Of a stretch of 64,000 bases of DNA, positions 1-7,862 are shown one piece after another. The stretch is from positions 186,001 to 250,000 of the forward strand of contig NZ_JBPODZ010000001.1 in assembly GCF_052060015.1 (NCBI RefSeq), given 5' to 3'. Within the stretch, counting starts at the first letter, position 1. Every line of letters starts with the position of its first letter. The position numbers were made by a program, and so were the translations under genes. The notes below the pieces were generated by a model. That model saw only the letters and a program-made list of their open reading frames with translations, had not been told where the DNA came from and searched no databases. This DNA comes from Arhodomonas sp052060015. Its GTDB lineage: Bacteria > Pseudomonadota > Gammaproteobacteria > Nitrococcales > Nitrococcaceae.

Positions 1-1838
1 GCTACTTCGCCGGGCATGGCTATGCAGGCATCCGGCTCGATGTCCGGGGCACCGGGGATTCCGAGGGCATCCTCCGCGACGAGTACCTCGCCCAGGAGCA
101 GGACGACGCTGTCGACGCCATCGACTGGATCACCCGGCAGCCCTGGTGCGACGGCAACGTGGGCATGATCGGGCTGTCCTGGAGCGGGTTCAACGCCCTG
201 CAGGTCGCGGCGCGCCGGCCGCCGGCACTGAAGGCCATCATCACCATGTGCTCCACCGACGACCGCTATGCCGACGACGCCCACTACAAGGGCGGTTGCC
301 TGCTCACCGAGAACCTGAGCTGGGGTGCGGAGCTGCTGTCGCTGAACGCCTGCCCGCCGGACCCGGAGATCGCCGGCGAGGCCTGGCGGGGGCGCTGGCT
401 CGAGCGATTGGAGAACAACCGCCTGTTCCCCGCCGTGTGGATGCGCCACCCCCACCGGGATGATTACTGGCGCCATGGCTCGGTGTGCGAGGACTACGGC
501 GCCATCGAGTGCGCCGTCTACGCCGTCGGCGGCTGGGCGGATGGCTACGTCAACGCCATCCCGCGGCTGATGCAGGGGCTCAGCTGCCCGCGCAAGGCCC
601 TGATCGGCCCCTGGCCCCATGCCTTCCCCCACGCCGCCGAGCCCGGTCCACGCATCGGCTTCTTCCAGGAGGCGGTGCGCTGGTGGGACCACTGGCTGAA
701 GGGCAAGGACAACGGGATCATGGACGAACCCCCCATTCGTGCCTGGATGGAGTCCTGGATCCCGCCGGCGCCCCGTCACGACGAACGCCCCGGACGCTGG
801 ATCGCCGAGCATCAGTGGCCGTCGCCGCAGATCCGGCCGCGGCGGTGGTATCTCAATGTGCTGTCGCTCGGTGAGTGCCCGGATGGCGAGGACCGGATGC
901 GGCTGCGCTCGCCCCAGACCACCGGCCTGCGGGCCGGGGACTTCTATGGCTTCGGCGCCGAGGGCGATGCCCCCATGGACCAGCGCGCCGACGATGGCAA
1001 GTCCCTGGTCTTCGACTCCGATCCCCTGGAGGGGCCGGTGGAATTCCTCGGTGCGCCGGTGGTAACCCTGGAGCTCGCCTGCGACCGCCCCCTGGCCCAT
1101 GTCGCCGTCCGGCTCAATGACGTGGCACCGGACGGGGCCAGCGGCCGGGTGAGTTACGGGGTGCTGAACCTCGCCCACCGCGACGACCACGAGAACCCGC
1201 AGCCCCTGGAGCCGGGGCAGCGCTACCGGGTGGCGGTACGGCTGAACGACATGGCCTACCGCTTCGAGGCCGGCCACACCATCCGGGTGGCGGTCTCGAC
1301 CTGCTATTGGCCGATGATCTGGCCGACGCCGGAGCCGGCGGCCCTCAGCGTCTACACCGGGGTCAGCACCCTGGAGCTGCCGGTGCGCCCGCCGCGCCCC
1401 GAGGACGAGGTGCTGGCGGCCTTCGAGCCGCCGGAGCGCGGCCCCATCCCCGCCTACACGGTGCTGCAGACCGCGCAGCTGGAGCGCGGCATCGCCGTGG
1501 ATCTCACCACCGACGAGACCACCTATACCGCCTACGGTGACGTGGGCGACGTCGGGGGGGCGGCGCTGGCGCGGATCGAGGACATCGACCTGCTGGTGGG
1601 CTCGACCATGCGCCGGGTCTTTCGCATCCAGGAGCAGGACCCGCTCTCCGCCGAGGCGGTCACCGAGCAGGAGACCCGCTTCGAGCGTGGCGACTGGGCG
1701 GTGCGGATCCACTGCCGCGTGCGTCTGCGTGCCGATACCCAGGCCTTCCGCATCGAGGCCACCCTGGACGCCTACGAGAACGACGCCCGCATCGCCAGCC
1801 GCGAGTGGAACGAGGTCATACCCCGGCAATTGCTGTGA
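1..1838 (+). CDS. CocE/NonD-type alpha/beta hydrolase (S15 family), 5' truncated by window edge
   Basis: The reading frame is open from base 3 and runs 611 codons to a TGA at 1836-1838. Comparison with the 671-residue paralogue at 18772-20787 indicates about 66 N-terminal residues lie outside the window. The nucleophile motif G-L-S-W-S-G-F-N (family GxSxxG) is encoded near 170; a G-W-A-D-G-Y Asp and a G-P-W-P-H His complete the expected triad. The C-terminal half is the jelly-roll PepX_C type domain with typical L-E-P-G-Q-R-Y-R-V. Family members hydrolyse acyl, ester or X-Pro peptide bonds; the substrate cannot be read from sequence. The two paralogues look closely related over their whole length, suggesting duplicated function. 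Family is sure, substrate unknown. Confidence 0.9.
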   Translation, partial: YFAGHGYAGIRLDVRGTGDSEGILRDEYLAQEQDDAVDAIDWITRQPWCDGNVGMIGLSWSGFNALQVAARRPPALKAIITMCSTDDRYADDAHYKGGCLLTENLSWGAELLSLNACPPDPEIAGEAWRGRWLERLENNRLFPAVWMRHPHRDDYWRHGSVCEDYGAIECAVYAVGGWADGYVNAIPRLMQGLSCPRKALIGPWPHAFPHAAEPGPRIGFFQEAVRWWDHWLKGKDNGIMDEPPIRAWMESWIPPAPRHDERPGRWIAEHQWPSPQIRPRRWYLNVLSLGECPDGEDRMRLRSPQTTGLRAGDFYGFGAEGDAPMDQRADDGKSLVFDSDPLEGPVEFLGAPVVTLELACDRPLAHVAVRLNDVAPDGASGRVSYGVLNLAHRDDHENPQPLEPGQRYRVAVRLNDMAYRFEAGHTIRVAVSTCYWPMIWPTPEPAALSVYTGVSTLELPVRPPRPEDEVLAAFEPPERGPIPAYTVLQTAQLERGIAVDLTTDETTYTAYGDVGDVGGAALARIEDIDLLVGSTMRRVFRIQEQDPLSAEAVTEQETRFERGDWAVRIHCRVRLRADTQAFRIEATLDAYENDARIASREWNEVIPRQLL

Positions 1839-2165
1839 CGCGCCGGATCCCGGTAGACCGGCACCCGCCGCCAGGCGGATGCCGAAGGGGGCCACGTCGG
1901 CATCGAGACCGGCGCTGCCAAAGCGGAGCCGCACCAACATCGAGTGCGGCATCGTCACGCCGGGCTGTCGGGTGCCGCCTGCGGCGGAACCCGACCTACG
2001 TGTCTGTGACGCGCCGGATCCCGGTAGACCGGTACCCGCCGCAGGCGGATGCCGACGGGAGCCACGGCGGCATCGAGACCGGCGCTGCCAAAGCGGAGCC
2101 ACACCAACATCGAGTGCGGCATCGTCACGCCGGGCTGTCGGGTGCCGCCTGCGGCGGGACCCGAC
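1833..2165. repeat. Tandem ~170-bp direct repeat with REP-like palindromes
   Basis: Two near-identical copies lie head to tail: 1833-2003 and 2004-2165. The second ends where the IS110 element is inserted. Copy 1 starts within the last codons of the hydrolase gene, so the stop codon is part of the repeat. Each copy has two hairpins: type A (arms CGGCACCCGCC 1859-1869 and GGCGGATGCCG 1874-1884 in copy 1) and type B (arms GTCGGGTGCCGCC 1967-1979 and GGCGGAACCCGAC 1983-1995; in copy 2, 2137-2165). A third type-A hairpin lies beyond the element at 3466-3494. The form is that of REP elements: short GC-rich palindromes at gene ends. No REP-associated transposase (RAYT) is in the window. Confidence 0.85.
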
Positions 2166-2181
2166 CTTGTGTTTTCGACGG

Positions 2182-2392
2182 TAAGGGTTTGTAGCCCTTA
2201 GTGTCGGTCCTGGGGACGCCTGGGAGAGAGGGGAGCAGGGAGGCTGTAGCCGACCTTCGGCCTGCAGGACAGAGCCTGCGACGTAGATTCGCCCCCTGCT
2301 CCCCATTTTATCTTTGTCGCATACAGCCCGAACGGTATCCAAGGCCTGAGGCGCTCAGAGCCTGCACAGACAAGGTTAGGCCGCGACGAAGC
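2182..2392 (+). ncRNA. Candidate IS110 bridge RNA with target and donor guide loops
   Basis: It opens with a small hairpin (TAAGGG 2182-2187 / CCCTTA 2195-2200). The first large stem-loop has arms 2230-2240 / 2294-2304 (GGGGAGCAGGG with its perfect complement). Its loop carries CCGACCT at 2250-2256, identical to the left target plus CT core (2161-2167), and ACGTAG at 2281-2286, the reverse complement of the right target CTACGT (3431-3436). The second stem (2314-2320 / 2383-2389, one wobble) encloses ACGGTATC at 2332-2339, identical to the element's right end (3424-3431), and ACAAG at 2370-2374, the reverse complement of CTTGT at the left end (2166-2170). Order and strand sense match the left/right target and donor guides of the IS621 bridge RNA. 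RNA ends are estimates; expression is not shown. Confidence 0.85.
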
Positions 2393-2447
2393 ACTCCCCC
2401 TCGCAGGCGCTCCTGTAAACCCTACTTCGTGCTCAAAGGGAGGAGCC

Positions 2448-3422
2448 ATGGCGATCACCCTCGGCATCGATGTCGCCAAATACGATTTCCACGCCGCCAT
2501 CCAGTCCCCCGGGCGCCAGCGCTGGCACGAGCGCCGTTTCCCCAACACCGCCGCGGGCGTGCAGGCTTGTCATCGCTGGCTGCACTCGCTCGGACTCGCC
2601 GAGGCGGTGGTGGCCCTGGAGGCCACGGGCATCTACAGCGAGCCGCTCGCCGAGCGCTTCTACGCCCTCGGCTACGGCGTGCACCTGCTCAACCCCGCGC
2701 AGGTCATCCACCACGCGCGCTCTGAGCTGCAGCGCGCGAAGACCGATCGGATCGATGCCCGTAGCGTCAGCGAGGCGGCCCAGGCCAAGACGCTCCCCTT
2801 CTGGGCGCCCGTGAGCGCGACCATGCACGAGCTGCGCGAGCTCCACCGCCACCTGCGCGGACTGCGCCACTCACGCACCCAGCTCTACAACCGCCTCGAG
2901 ACCCAGGGCGAGACCACCCGGGCCTCGCTGCAGCGCCTGCTCGAGGCCTATGACGCCGAAATCCGCGAGACCCGAGAACGCCTGCAGACACTGATCCGTG
3001 CCTCCGGCGAACTCAACGACGCCGCCCAGCGCCTCGCCAGCATCCCCGCCGTGGGCGAGACGCTCATCGCCGAGCTGCTGGTGCGTCTGCCCAAGATCCA
3101 GTGCTGCCGTCGCGCCCAGTCGCTCGTCGCCTTCGCCGGGCTCGACCCCAGGCCCTACGAGTCAGGCACCAGCGTGCGTGCCCCGCGCCGGATCTCCAAA
3201 TGCGGCGACGCCGCCCTGCGCAAGGCGCTGTACTTCCCCACCCTGTGCGCGATGAAGCACAACCCCGTGATCCGCGCCTATGTCGAGCGGCTCAGGCAGC
3301 GTGGCGTAACAGGCAAATCCCTCGTGTGCGCCGCCACCAGAAAGCTCCTCCACCTCATCCACGGCGTGCTCAAGTCCGGCAAATCCTTCGATCCAAACAT
3401 CCCCTTGCAGGCTCAAGGCTAA
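2448..3422 (+). CDS. IS110-family transposase/recombinase (DEDD N-domain, Tnp_20 C-domain)
   Basis: The 324-residue protein has normal IS110 length (IS621 about 326). The N-terminal RuvC-like domain begins L-G-I-D-V-A-K with the first catalytic Asp. It is followed by E-A-T-G-I-Y (Glu) and K-T-D-R-I-D-A (Asp pair). A helical linker spans about residues 115-190. The C-terminal Tnp_20 domain carries S-I-P-A-V-G-E-T and Y-E-S-G-T-S, where the catalytic serine is expected, and ends with the usual R-K-L-L-H-L-I-H-G segment. A strong Shine-Dalgarno (GGGAGGAG, 2438-2445) precedes the ATG. No frameshift or internal stop is seen, so the element may be active. The protein would recombine DNA under direction of the adjacent bridge RNA. 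Confidence 0.95.
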   Translation: MAITLGIDVAKYDFHAAIQSPGRQRWHERRFPNTAAGVQACHRWLHSLGLAEAVVALEATGIYSEPLAERFYALGYGVHLLNPAQVIHHARSELQRAKTDRIDARSVSEAAQAKTLPFWAPVSATMHELRELHRHLRGLRHSRTQLYNRLETQGETTRASLQRLLEAYDAEIRETRERLQTLIRASGELNDAAQRLASIPAVGETLIAELLVRLPKIQCCRRAQSLVAFAGLDPRPYESGTSVRAPRRISKCGDAALRKALYFPTLCAMKHNPVIRAYVERLRQRGVTGKSLVCAATRKLLHLIHGVLKSGKSFDPNIPLQAQG

Positions 3423-3436
3423 GACGGTATCTACGT

Positions 3437-3494
3437 GTCGGACCCGAGCAGTCGGACCCGAGTAGGTCGGCACCCGCCGCAGGCGGATGCCGAC
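3437..3494. repeat. REP-like palindrome and 12-bp direct repeats right of the IS element
   Basis: Two direct copies of GTCGGACCCGAG (3437-3448 and 3451-3462) are followed by a hairpin with arms GTCGGCACCCGCC (3466-3478) and GGCGGATGCCGAC (3482-3494), loop GCA, with one mismatch. It is the same type-A palindrome found twice at 1859-2055. It sits 8 bp beyond the stop codon of the convergent ATP-grasp gene and could also terminate or stabilise transcripts there. Confidence 0.8.
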
Positions 3495-3501
3495 ATTGCC
3501 C

Positions 3502-4521
3502 CTAGAGCCCGTAGCGGCGGCGGGCGGCGGTGACGATGCGCTCGATCAGGGCGTTGTACTCCATGCCGGCCCAGCCGGCCATCAGGGCGAGCTTGCCGTC
3601 GGGGCTCCAGGTGGGGTTGAAGTTGGCGTCCAGCAGCCGCGGGACGCCGTCGGCGCCGGCGCGGAAGTCGATGCGGGCATAGTCCCGGAAGCCCAGCCGC
3701 TCGAACAGGAACAGGGCCTGTTCCACCATCCGTGCGTACAGCGGCTCATCGAGCTCGGCGGGTCGAAAGCGCAGGGCCTGCCAGTAGGGGGAGTCCGGGT
3801 CCATCTTCGAGCCGTAGTCGAGGATGGGGGGCAGGCCGGGGTCGAGATGGCTGTAATCGATCTCCAGCACCGGCAGGACGGTGAGGTCGTCGCCGGGATT
3901 GCCCAGCAGCCCGACCGTGTACTCGGTGCCGGTGAGGAAGTCCTGGATCAGCGCCCGGCCGCCACCCAGCGCCTCGGCGAGCCGGCGCAGGTAGGCGTCG
4001 GCGGCGGTGGCGTCGCGGACCACGCAGTCGGCGGTGACACCGATGCTGCCACAGCCGGCATTGGGCTTGATCAGCGCCGGGTAGAGATCGGGCAGCACCG
4101 GCGGCTCCGCGGCCAGGTCCACCACCCGCTCATTGGGCACCGGGACGCCGTGGGCGGCGGCGAGGTGACGGACCAGGGCCTTGTCGGCGCAGATGGCCAT
4201 GGAGCCGGGTCCGGCGCCGGTGTAGGGGATCTCCAGCAGCTCCAGCAGCGCCGGGACGTGGGGCTCGTTGCGCAGGAGGTTGCGGTAGCCGGTGTCGCAG
4301 AAGTTCACCGCCAGCTGCGGCGGCTTTGCCCGCAGCGTGTCGATGAGCCGCTCGTGGTCGTCGAGCAGCCGGGGACAAACCCCGGCCATCTCCCGCAGGG
4401 CCCGCTGCGCGTCCCGGACCGCGGTCTGGTCGTCGGCCCCGAAGGTGCCAGCGACCCCATACTCGTAGGGCAGCTGCGGGTCCCCGGTGAGCAAGGCCAG
4501 GTCCAGTGGTGCGGTGCTCAC
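3502..4521 (-). CDS. ATP-grasp ligase related to D-alanine--D-alanine ligase
   Basis: 339 residues with the three-part Ddl layout. The N-terminal Rossmann-like lobe contains V-N-F-C-D-T-G near residues 73-79. The central ATP-grasp lobe has the flexible loop N-A-G-C-G-S-I-G-V. The Mg-binding end reads D-Y-A-R-I-D-F and L-L-D-A-N-F-N-P-T-W, where true Ddl usually has E-V-N-T-x-P-G. The altered C-terminal motif argues for a ligase joining other amino acids rather than peptidoglycan D-Ala-D-Ala. The start is GTG with GGAGGAGG just upstream. It lies 76 bp downstream of an MFS exporter on the same strand. That pairing resembles dipeptide synthesis plus export (as BacD with BacE), which is inference only. 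Confidence 0.8.
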   Translation of the reverse strand: MSTAPLDLALLTGDPQLPYEYGVAGTFGADDQTAVRDAQRALREMAGVCPRLLDDHERLIDTLRAKPPQLAVNFCDTGYRNLLRNEPHVPALLELLEIPYTGAGPGSMAICADKALVRHLAAAHGVPVPNERVVDLAAEPPVLPDLYPALIKPNAGCGSIGVTADCVVRDATAADAYLRRLAEALGGGRALIQDFLTGTEYTVGLLGNPGDDLTVLPVLEIDYSHLDPGLPPILDYGSKMDPDSPYWQALRFRPAELDEPLYARMVEQALFLFERLGFRDYARIDFRAGADGVPRLLDANFNPTWSPDGKLALMAGWAGMEYNALIERIVTAARRRYGL

Positions 4522-4597
4522 GGCGCCTCCTCCCCGCCACGCGTATCAGGCCAGTTTCCCGCGCGCCCGCGCGACGGGCAAGGCCCGGGGGCAGCGT

Positions 4598-5995
4598 CTA
4601 CCCGCCGGGCGCGGGGCGTGCCCCCGGGGCGAGGCGCAGCGCGCTGATCGCCGCGGCCACCACGGCGAAGCCCGCGGCGACGGCCAGCGCCGAGGTGGTG
4701 CCCTCGCCGCCGAGCATGCCGAACACCAGAGCGGTCAGCGCCGCCCCCAAAGTCTGGCCGAGCAGCCGGGCGGTGCTGAGCATGCCGCTCGCGCCGCCGC
4801 TGCGGGTCCGGGGTGCCGCCCCGATCAGCGTGCGGTTGTTGGGCGCCTGGAACAGCGCGAAGCCGAACCCGCACACCGCCACCCGCCAGGCGATGGCGAG
4901 GTCCGACGGCGCCGGCGACAGGGTGGCGAGCAGCGCCAGCCCGGCGGCCAGGATCAGCAGGCCGCCGCTGCCCAGCACCGCCGCGGGGTGGCGGTCCGCC
5001 AGCCGGCCCGCGATAGGGGCGATCAGCGCCACCATCACCGGCCAGGGGGTGATGAGCAGCCCGGTGGCGACCTGGCTGCGGCCGAGGACGTCCTGCAGGT
5101 AGAAGGGCACGGCGATGAACGTCATCATCTGCGCGACGAAGGAGCCCACCGAGGTGGCCACCGAGAGACTGAAGATGGGAATGCGCAGCAGGTCCACCGG
5201 AAGGAGCGGCAGCGGCAGGGTCAGCTGGCGGCGCACCAGGAAGTAGCCCAGCACGCCGGCGGCGGCGAGGCCGAGCAGGGCGATCTCGTAGCGCACCCCG
5301 TGGCCGAGGCTGTCGATGGCGAGGATCAGCACCCCGAAGGTGAGGACGTTGAGCACCGCGCTGGGGATGTCGAAGGCATGGGGCGAGCCCGGCGTGCGCG
5401 GCAGGACTCGGAGGGCAATGAGGAAGGCCACCGCGCCGATGGGGACATTGATGGCGAACAGCCACGGCCAGTCCGCAACGGAGAGGATGGCGGCGGCGAC
5501 CGTGGGGCCCATGGCGGCGGTGGAGGCCACCACCGTGGTCATCATGCCAATGCCGTGCCCCAGCCGGTGGGCGGGGAAGACGAAGCGCACCAACGCGGTG
5601 TTCACGCTCATGATGCCTGCGGCGCCGAGCCCCTGGAGCACCCGGGCCGCGGTCAGCCCGGCGAGGGAATCGGTGGTGGCACACAGCAGTGACGCGACGG
5701 TGAACACCGCCAGCCCCACCCGGTAGACGCGGCGATAGCCGAAGATATCCCCCAGCGAGGCCAGGGGCAGGATGGAGACCATGATCGCCAGCTGGTAGGC
5801 GTTGACCACCCAGACCGAGCGCGCCGCGCTCACCTCGAGATCCCGGGCGATGGCGGGCAGCGCGACGTTGACAATGCTGCCGTCGAGCACCGCCATGATC
5901 ACTGCCAGGGCCATCGTGAGCACCGCCCAGAACCGTCGCGGCATGGGCAGGCCGTCGGTGGGGCGGGTCTGGCTCTGTGGGGATCGGTCGGTCAA
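4598..5995 (-). CDS. MFS drug/metabolite exporter, DHA2 (EmrB/QacA) family
   Basis: 465 residues, strongly hydrophobic. Motif D1 reads L-D-G-S-I-V-N-V-A-L-P in the first helix. Motif A is S-L-G-D-I-F-G-Y-R-R, and V-L-Q-G-L-G-A-A and G-P-T-V-A-A lie in helices 4 and 5. Length and motifs fit the proton-antiporting DHA2 class; many members have 14 helices. The best start is TTG at 5995 with GGAGAA a few bases upstream; an ATG 17 codons later is the alternative. It is likely cotranscribed with the ATP-grasp ligase downstream, so the exported substrate may be that enzyme's product. A multidrug role is equally possible. Confidence 0.85.
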   Translation of the reverse strand: MTDRSPQSQTRPTDGLPMPRRFWAVLTMALAVIMAVLDGSIVNVALPAIARDLEVSAARSVWVVNAYQLAIMVSILPLASLGDIFGYRRVYRVGLAVFTVASLLCATTDSLAGLTAARVLQGLGAAGIMSVNTALVRFVFPAHRLGHGIGMMTTVVASTAAMGPTVAAAILSVADWPWLFAINVPIGAVAFLIALRVLPRTPGSPHAFDIPSAVLNVLTFGVLILAIDSLGHGVRYEIALLGLAAAGVLGYFLVRRQLTLPLPLLPVDLLRIPIFSLSVATSVGSFVAQMMTFIAVPFYLQDVLGRSQVATGLLITPWPVMVALIAPIAGRLADRHPAAVLGSGGLLILAAGLALLATLSPAPSDLAIAWRVAVCGFGFALFQAPNNRTLIGAAPRTRSGGASGMLSTARLLGQTLGAALTALVFGMLGGEGTTSALAVAAGFAVVAAAISALRLAPGARPAPGG

Positions 5996-6312
5996 CGCGT
6001 TCTCCGTGTGGTTAGCGGCGGGTCAGGGGCGTCACGCGGTTGCGGCGTCGGGGCCTGGCGACGGCCGCCAGGATACCGGAATCCCCTGTCCCCGTGCCGG
6101 AGTGGTGGTCCGGCGCTTGTTTGCGGCTATCCCCCTGGCCAGGCTTCATCCAGGTCGCGGGGAGGGGGCCGGTGGGAACGTCCATTCGCGCCACCGCCCC
6201 GGTGGAGGCGCGCGCCTCCGCGAGGCCCTGACGGCCGCCGGTATCGGCAGCGGCGTCTGCTATGCCCGGCCGCTGCATCGTGGCCCGGCCTTCGCCGACT
6301 GCCGGGCCGGGC
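5996..6312. other. Intergenic region upstream of the MFS gene
   Basis: 317 bp without a supported gene. On the minus strand a TATCCT -10-like hexamer (plus-strand 6073-6078) sits beside an inverted repeat CCTGGCG-N5-CGCCAGG (6054-6060 / 6066-6072), a possible operator of the MFS gene. An 8-bp stem (6282-6289 / 6301-6308) close to the end of the cytochrome gene lacks a T-run and is only a weak terminator candidate. Confidence 0.35.
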
Positions 6313-7188
6313 TCAGGGCCCTTCGCGGGGCGGCAGTGAGAGGATATAGGTGGCCAGGGCCTCCCGGTCCTCGGCGCTGAGGTGGGCGGTGCCGTCGTCG
6401 ATCACCGGCGCCATGAGGCTGCCGGCGAAGTCGCCGTCCGGGTCCATCCCCACCTCCAGGTAGAAGCTCAGCATCTTCACCGTCCAGTCACCGATCCCGT
6501 CCTCCGGGTGGGGGGTGATGTTGGGGGTGGGCTCGCCCTCCGGTCCTTCGGCGGCGCCGGCATAGCGGCGCTCCTCGCGGACGGCGCCGAACCAGCCCCG
6601 TGGCGAGTGGCACTCGGCGCAGTGGCCGGCCGCCTCCGCCAGGTAGGCGCCGCGATTCCATTGCTCGTCGCGATCCGGGTCCGGCTCGAAGGGGCCGGGC
6701 TCGAGGTACCACCACTTCCAGCCCGCCAGCGGCAGACGCCAGCCGGCGTACCAGCTGAGCTCATGCTCCCGGCTCGGCTGCGCCACCGGCTCCACCGTGT
6801 CCAGGTAGCGCTTGATGGCGATCATGTCCTCGCGGCGCAGCCGGGTGTAGCTGGTGTAGGGGAACGAGGGGTAGTAGTGCTCGCCCGCCGGGGAAACCCC
6901 CTCGCGGAGGGCACGGACGAAGTCCTCATCGGACCAGGCGCCGATGCCGTGTTCCTCGTGGGGGGTGATATTGGGCGTGTAGAAGGTGCCGAAGGGCGAG
7001 GGCAGCGGCCGGCCGCCGGCGAGGAACTCGCCCTCCTCCGCGGTGTGGCAGACCGCGCAGAGCGCAGCCCGGAACAGGTACTCGCCGCGCTCCACCGGTC
7101 CGTCCGCCGCTGGCGCCGGTGCGGGCCCCAGTAGAGCGATGGCGGCCGGCACGGCCGCCGGCCACACCCATGACGGTCGTTGCCCCAT
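6313..7188 (-). CDS. Periplasmic di-haem c-type cytochrome
   Basis: 291 residues with an N-terminal signal sequence ending near A-P-A-A-D-G (about residue 29). Two haem c sites are visible: C-A-V-C-H near residue 44 and C-A-E-C-H near residue 190. Each is followed by a repeated P-N-I-T-P-H segment, so the protein is two homologous cytochrome domains. This resembles the cytochrome subunits of membrane dehydrogenases, but no dehydrogenase is adjacent. It follows the cytochrome c' gene by 12 bp on the same strand and is surely cotranscribed. The partner and electron donor are unknown. Confidence 0.85.
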   Translation of the reverse strand: MGQRPSWVWPAAVPAAIALLGPAPAPAADGPVERGEYLFRAALCAVCHTAEEGEFLAGGRPLPSPFGTFYTPNITPHEEHGIGAWSDEDFVRALREGVSPAGEHYYPSFPYTSYTRLRREDMIAIKRYLDTVEPVAQPSREHELSWYAGWRLPLAGWKWWYLEPGPFEPDPDRDEQWNRGAYLAEAAGHCAECHSPRGWFGAVREERRYAGAAEGPEGEPTPNITPHPEDGIGDWTVKMLSFYLEVGMDPDGDFAGSLMAPVIDDGTAHLSAEDREALATYILSLPPREGP

Positions 7189-7200
7189 GGCGCGTGCGCG

Positions 7201-7689
7201 TCAGTCGCGGAAGTCCTCGTGGCAGGACTTGCAGGCCTCGCCCAGATCGCGGAAGGACTGGAAGATCTCGGCCCGCTCGCCGCCGGCCACCGCCTCCGCG
7301 AAGGCCCGGGCCTGTTCATCGAAGGTGGCCGCGGCCTCCTCGAAGGCCTCCCGCTCCTCCCAGACCGCTGGCAGGGCGTCCGTCTCGCCCTCGCCGGTAC
7401 CCTCGGGAAACAGCGCGGGGATGTCGCCGGACGCCGCCGCCAGGGCCTCCGCCATGGGTTGGAGCTCAGGGCCGTATGCGATGCCGTCGCGGAGCTGGCC
7501 GACGGTGGTCCCCATGACCCCGCCGAGCACACTCATCACGCTCTGGCGGTACTTGATGGCGGCCTCCACCTCACCGCCGCTCTGCTCCTGGGAGTGGGCG
7601 ATTCCGGGGCCGGTGGCGAGGAGCCCGCCCAGGGCCAGGGCGCCGGTGAGGGCAAGGGAGAGCCGGGTGGTTTTTTTCGTACGCATCAT
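7201..7689 (-). CDS. Cytochrome c' / c556-type (class II cytochrome c)
   Basis: 162 residues from the ATG at 7689. A signal peptide (M-M-R-T-K-K then a hydrophobic run to about residue 33) precedes a helical bundle domain. The single haem site C-K-S-C-H is eight residues from the C-terminus, as in class II cytochromes. The longer frame to 7869 is rejected because it would bury the signal peptide; the sequence CAGGGATGCACC precedes the chosen start. Cytochromes c' bind NO or CO, while c556 forms transfer electrons; the distal haem residue cannot be assigned. It is the first gene of a two-gene unit with the di-haem cytochrome and is divergent from the P-type ATPase. Confidence 0.88.
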   Translation of the reverse strand: MMRTKKTTRLSLALTGALALGGLLATGPGIAHSQEQSGGEVEAAIKYRQSVMSVLGGVMGTTVGQLRDGIAYGPELQPMAEALAAASGDIPALFPEGTGEGETDALPAVWEEREAFEEAAATFDEQARAFAEAVAGGERAEIFQSFRDLGEACKSCHEDFRD

Positions 7690-7862
7690 GGTGCATCCCT
7701 GACAGCAGTGTGGATCCCGAAGGCGTCCCCGAAAACGTAGCGCACCGGGGCCGCGGCGGTCCACATCGCTCCGGGTGGCACGCTTGTCCGCGCCCTCGCG
7801 GCGGATGAGAATGCAGGCAGCGTGTACCGCCGGCCCCGGCTGGCGCGGAAGGGAGACGAGCC

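Larger units (their letters stand above)
2168..3432 (+). mobile_element. IS110-family insertion sequence, apparently intact
   Basis: Boundaries were deduced by comparing the occupied copy of the host repeat with the empty one. The empty copy reads CCCGACCTACGTGTC at 1990-2004. In the occupied copy the left part ends CCCGACCT at 2167 and the right part resumes CTACGTGTC at 3431. The element is therefore about 1265 bp, flanked by a shared CT dinucleotide (2166-2167 and 3431-3432), with no terminal inverted repeats and no longer target duplication. That is the pattern of IS110 elements, and the size is close to IS621. It holds a ~280-bp structured left non-coding region and one DEDD transposase gene. 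The insertion abuts the 3' arm of a REP-like hairpin. Confidence 0.9.

Noticed and set aside
1833..2165. CRISPR array or phage attachment site
   Set aside because: Only two long adjacent copies without spacers; palindromic REP-like structure and no cas or integrase genes.
2177..2183. GACGGTA direct repeat (2177-2183 and 3423-3429) as the IS target duplication
   Set aside because: The empty-site comparison with 1990-2004 places the junctions at the CT core (2166-2167 / 3431-3432). The 7-bp match lies inside the element near both ends.
7690..7862. Manganese (yybP-ykoY) riboswitch before the P-type ATPase
   Set aside because: The conserved GGGGAGUA and CUAC loop pieces are absent; only ordinary divergent promoter space is visible.
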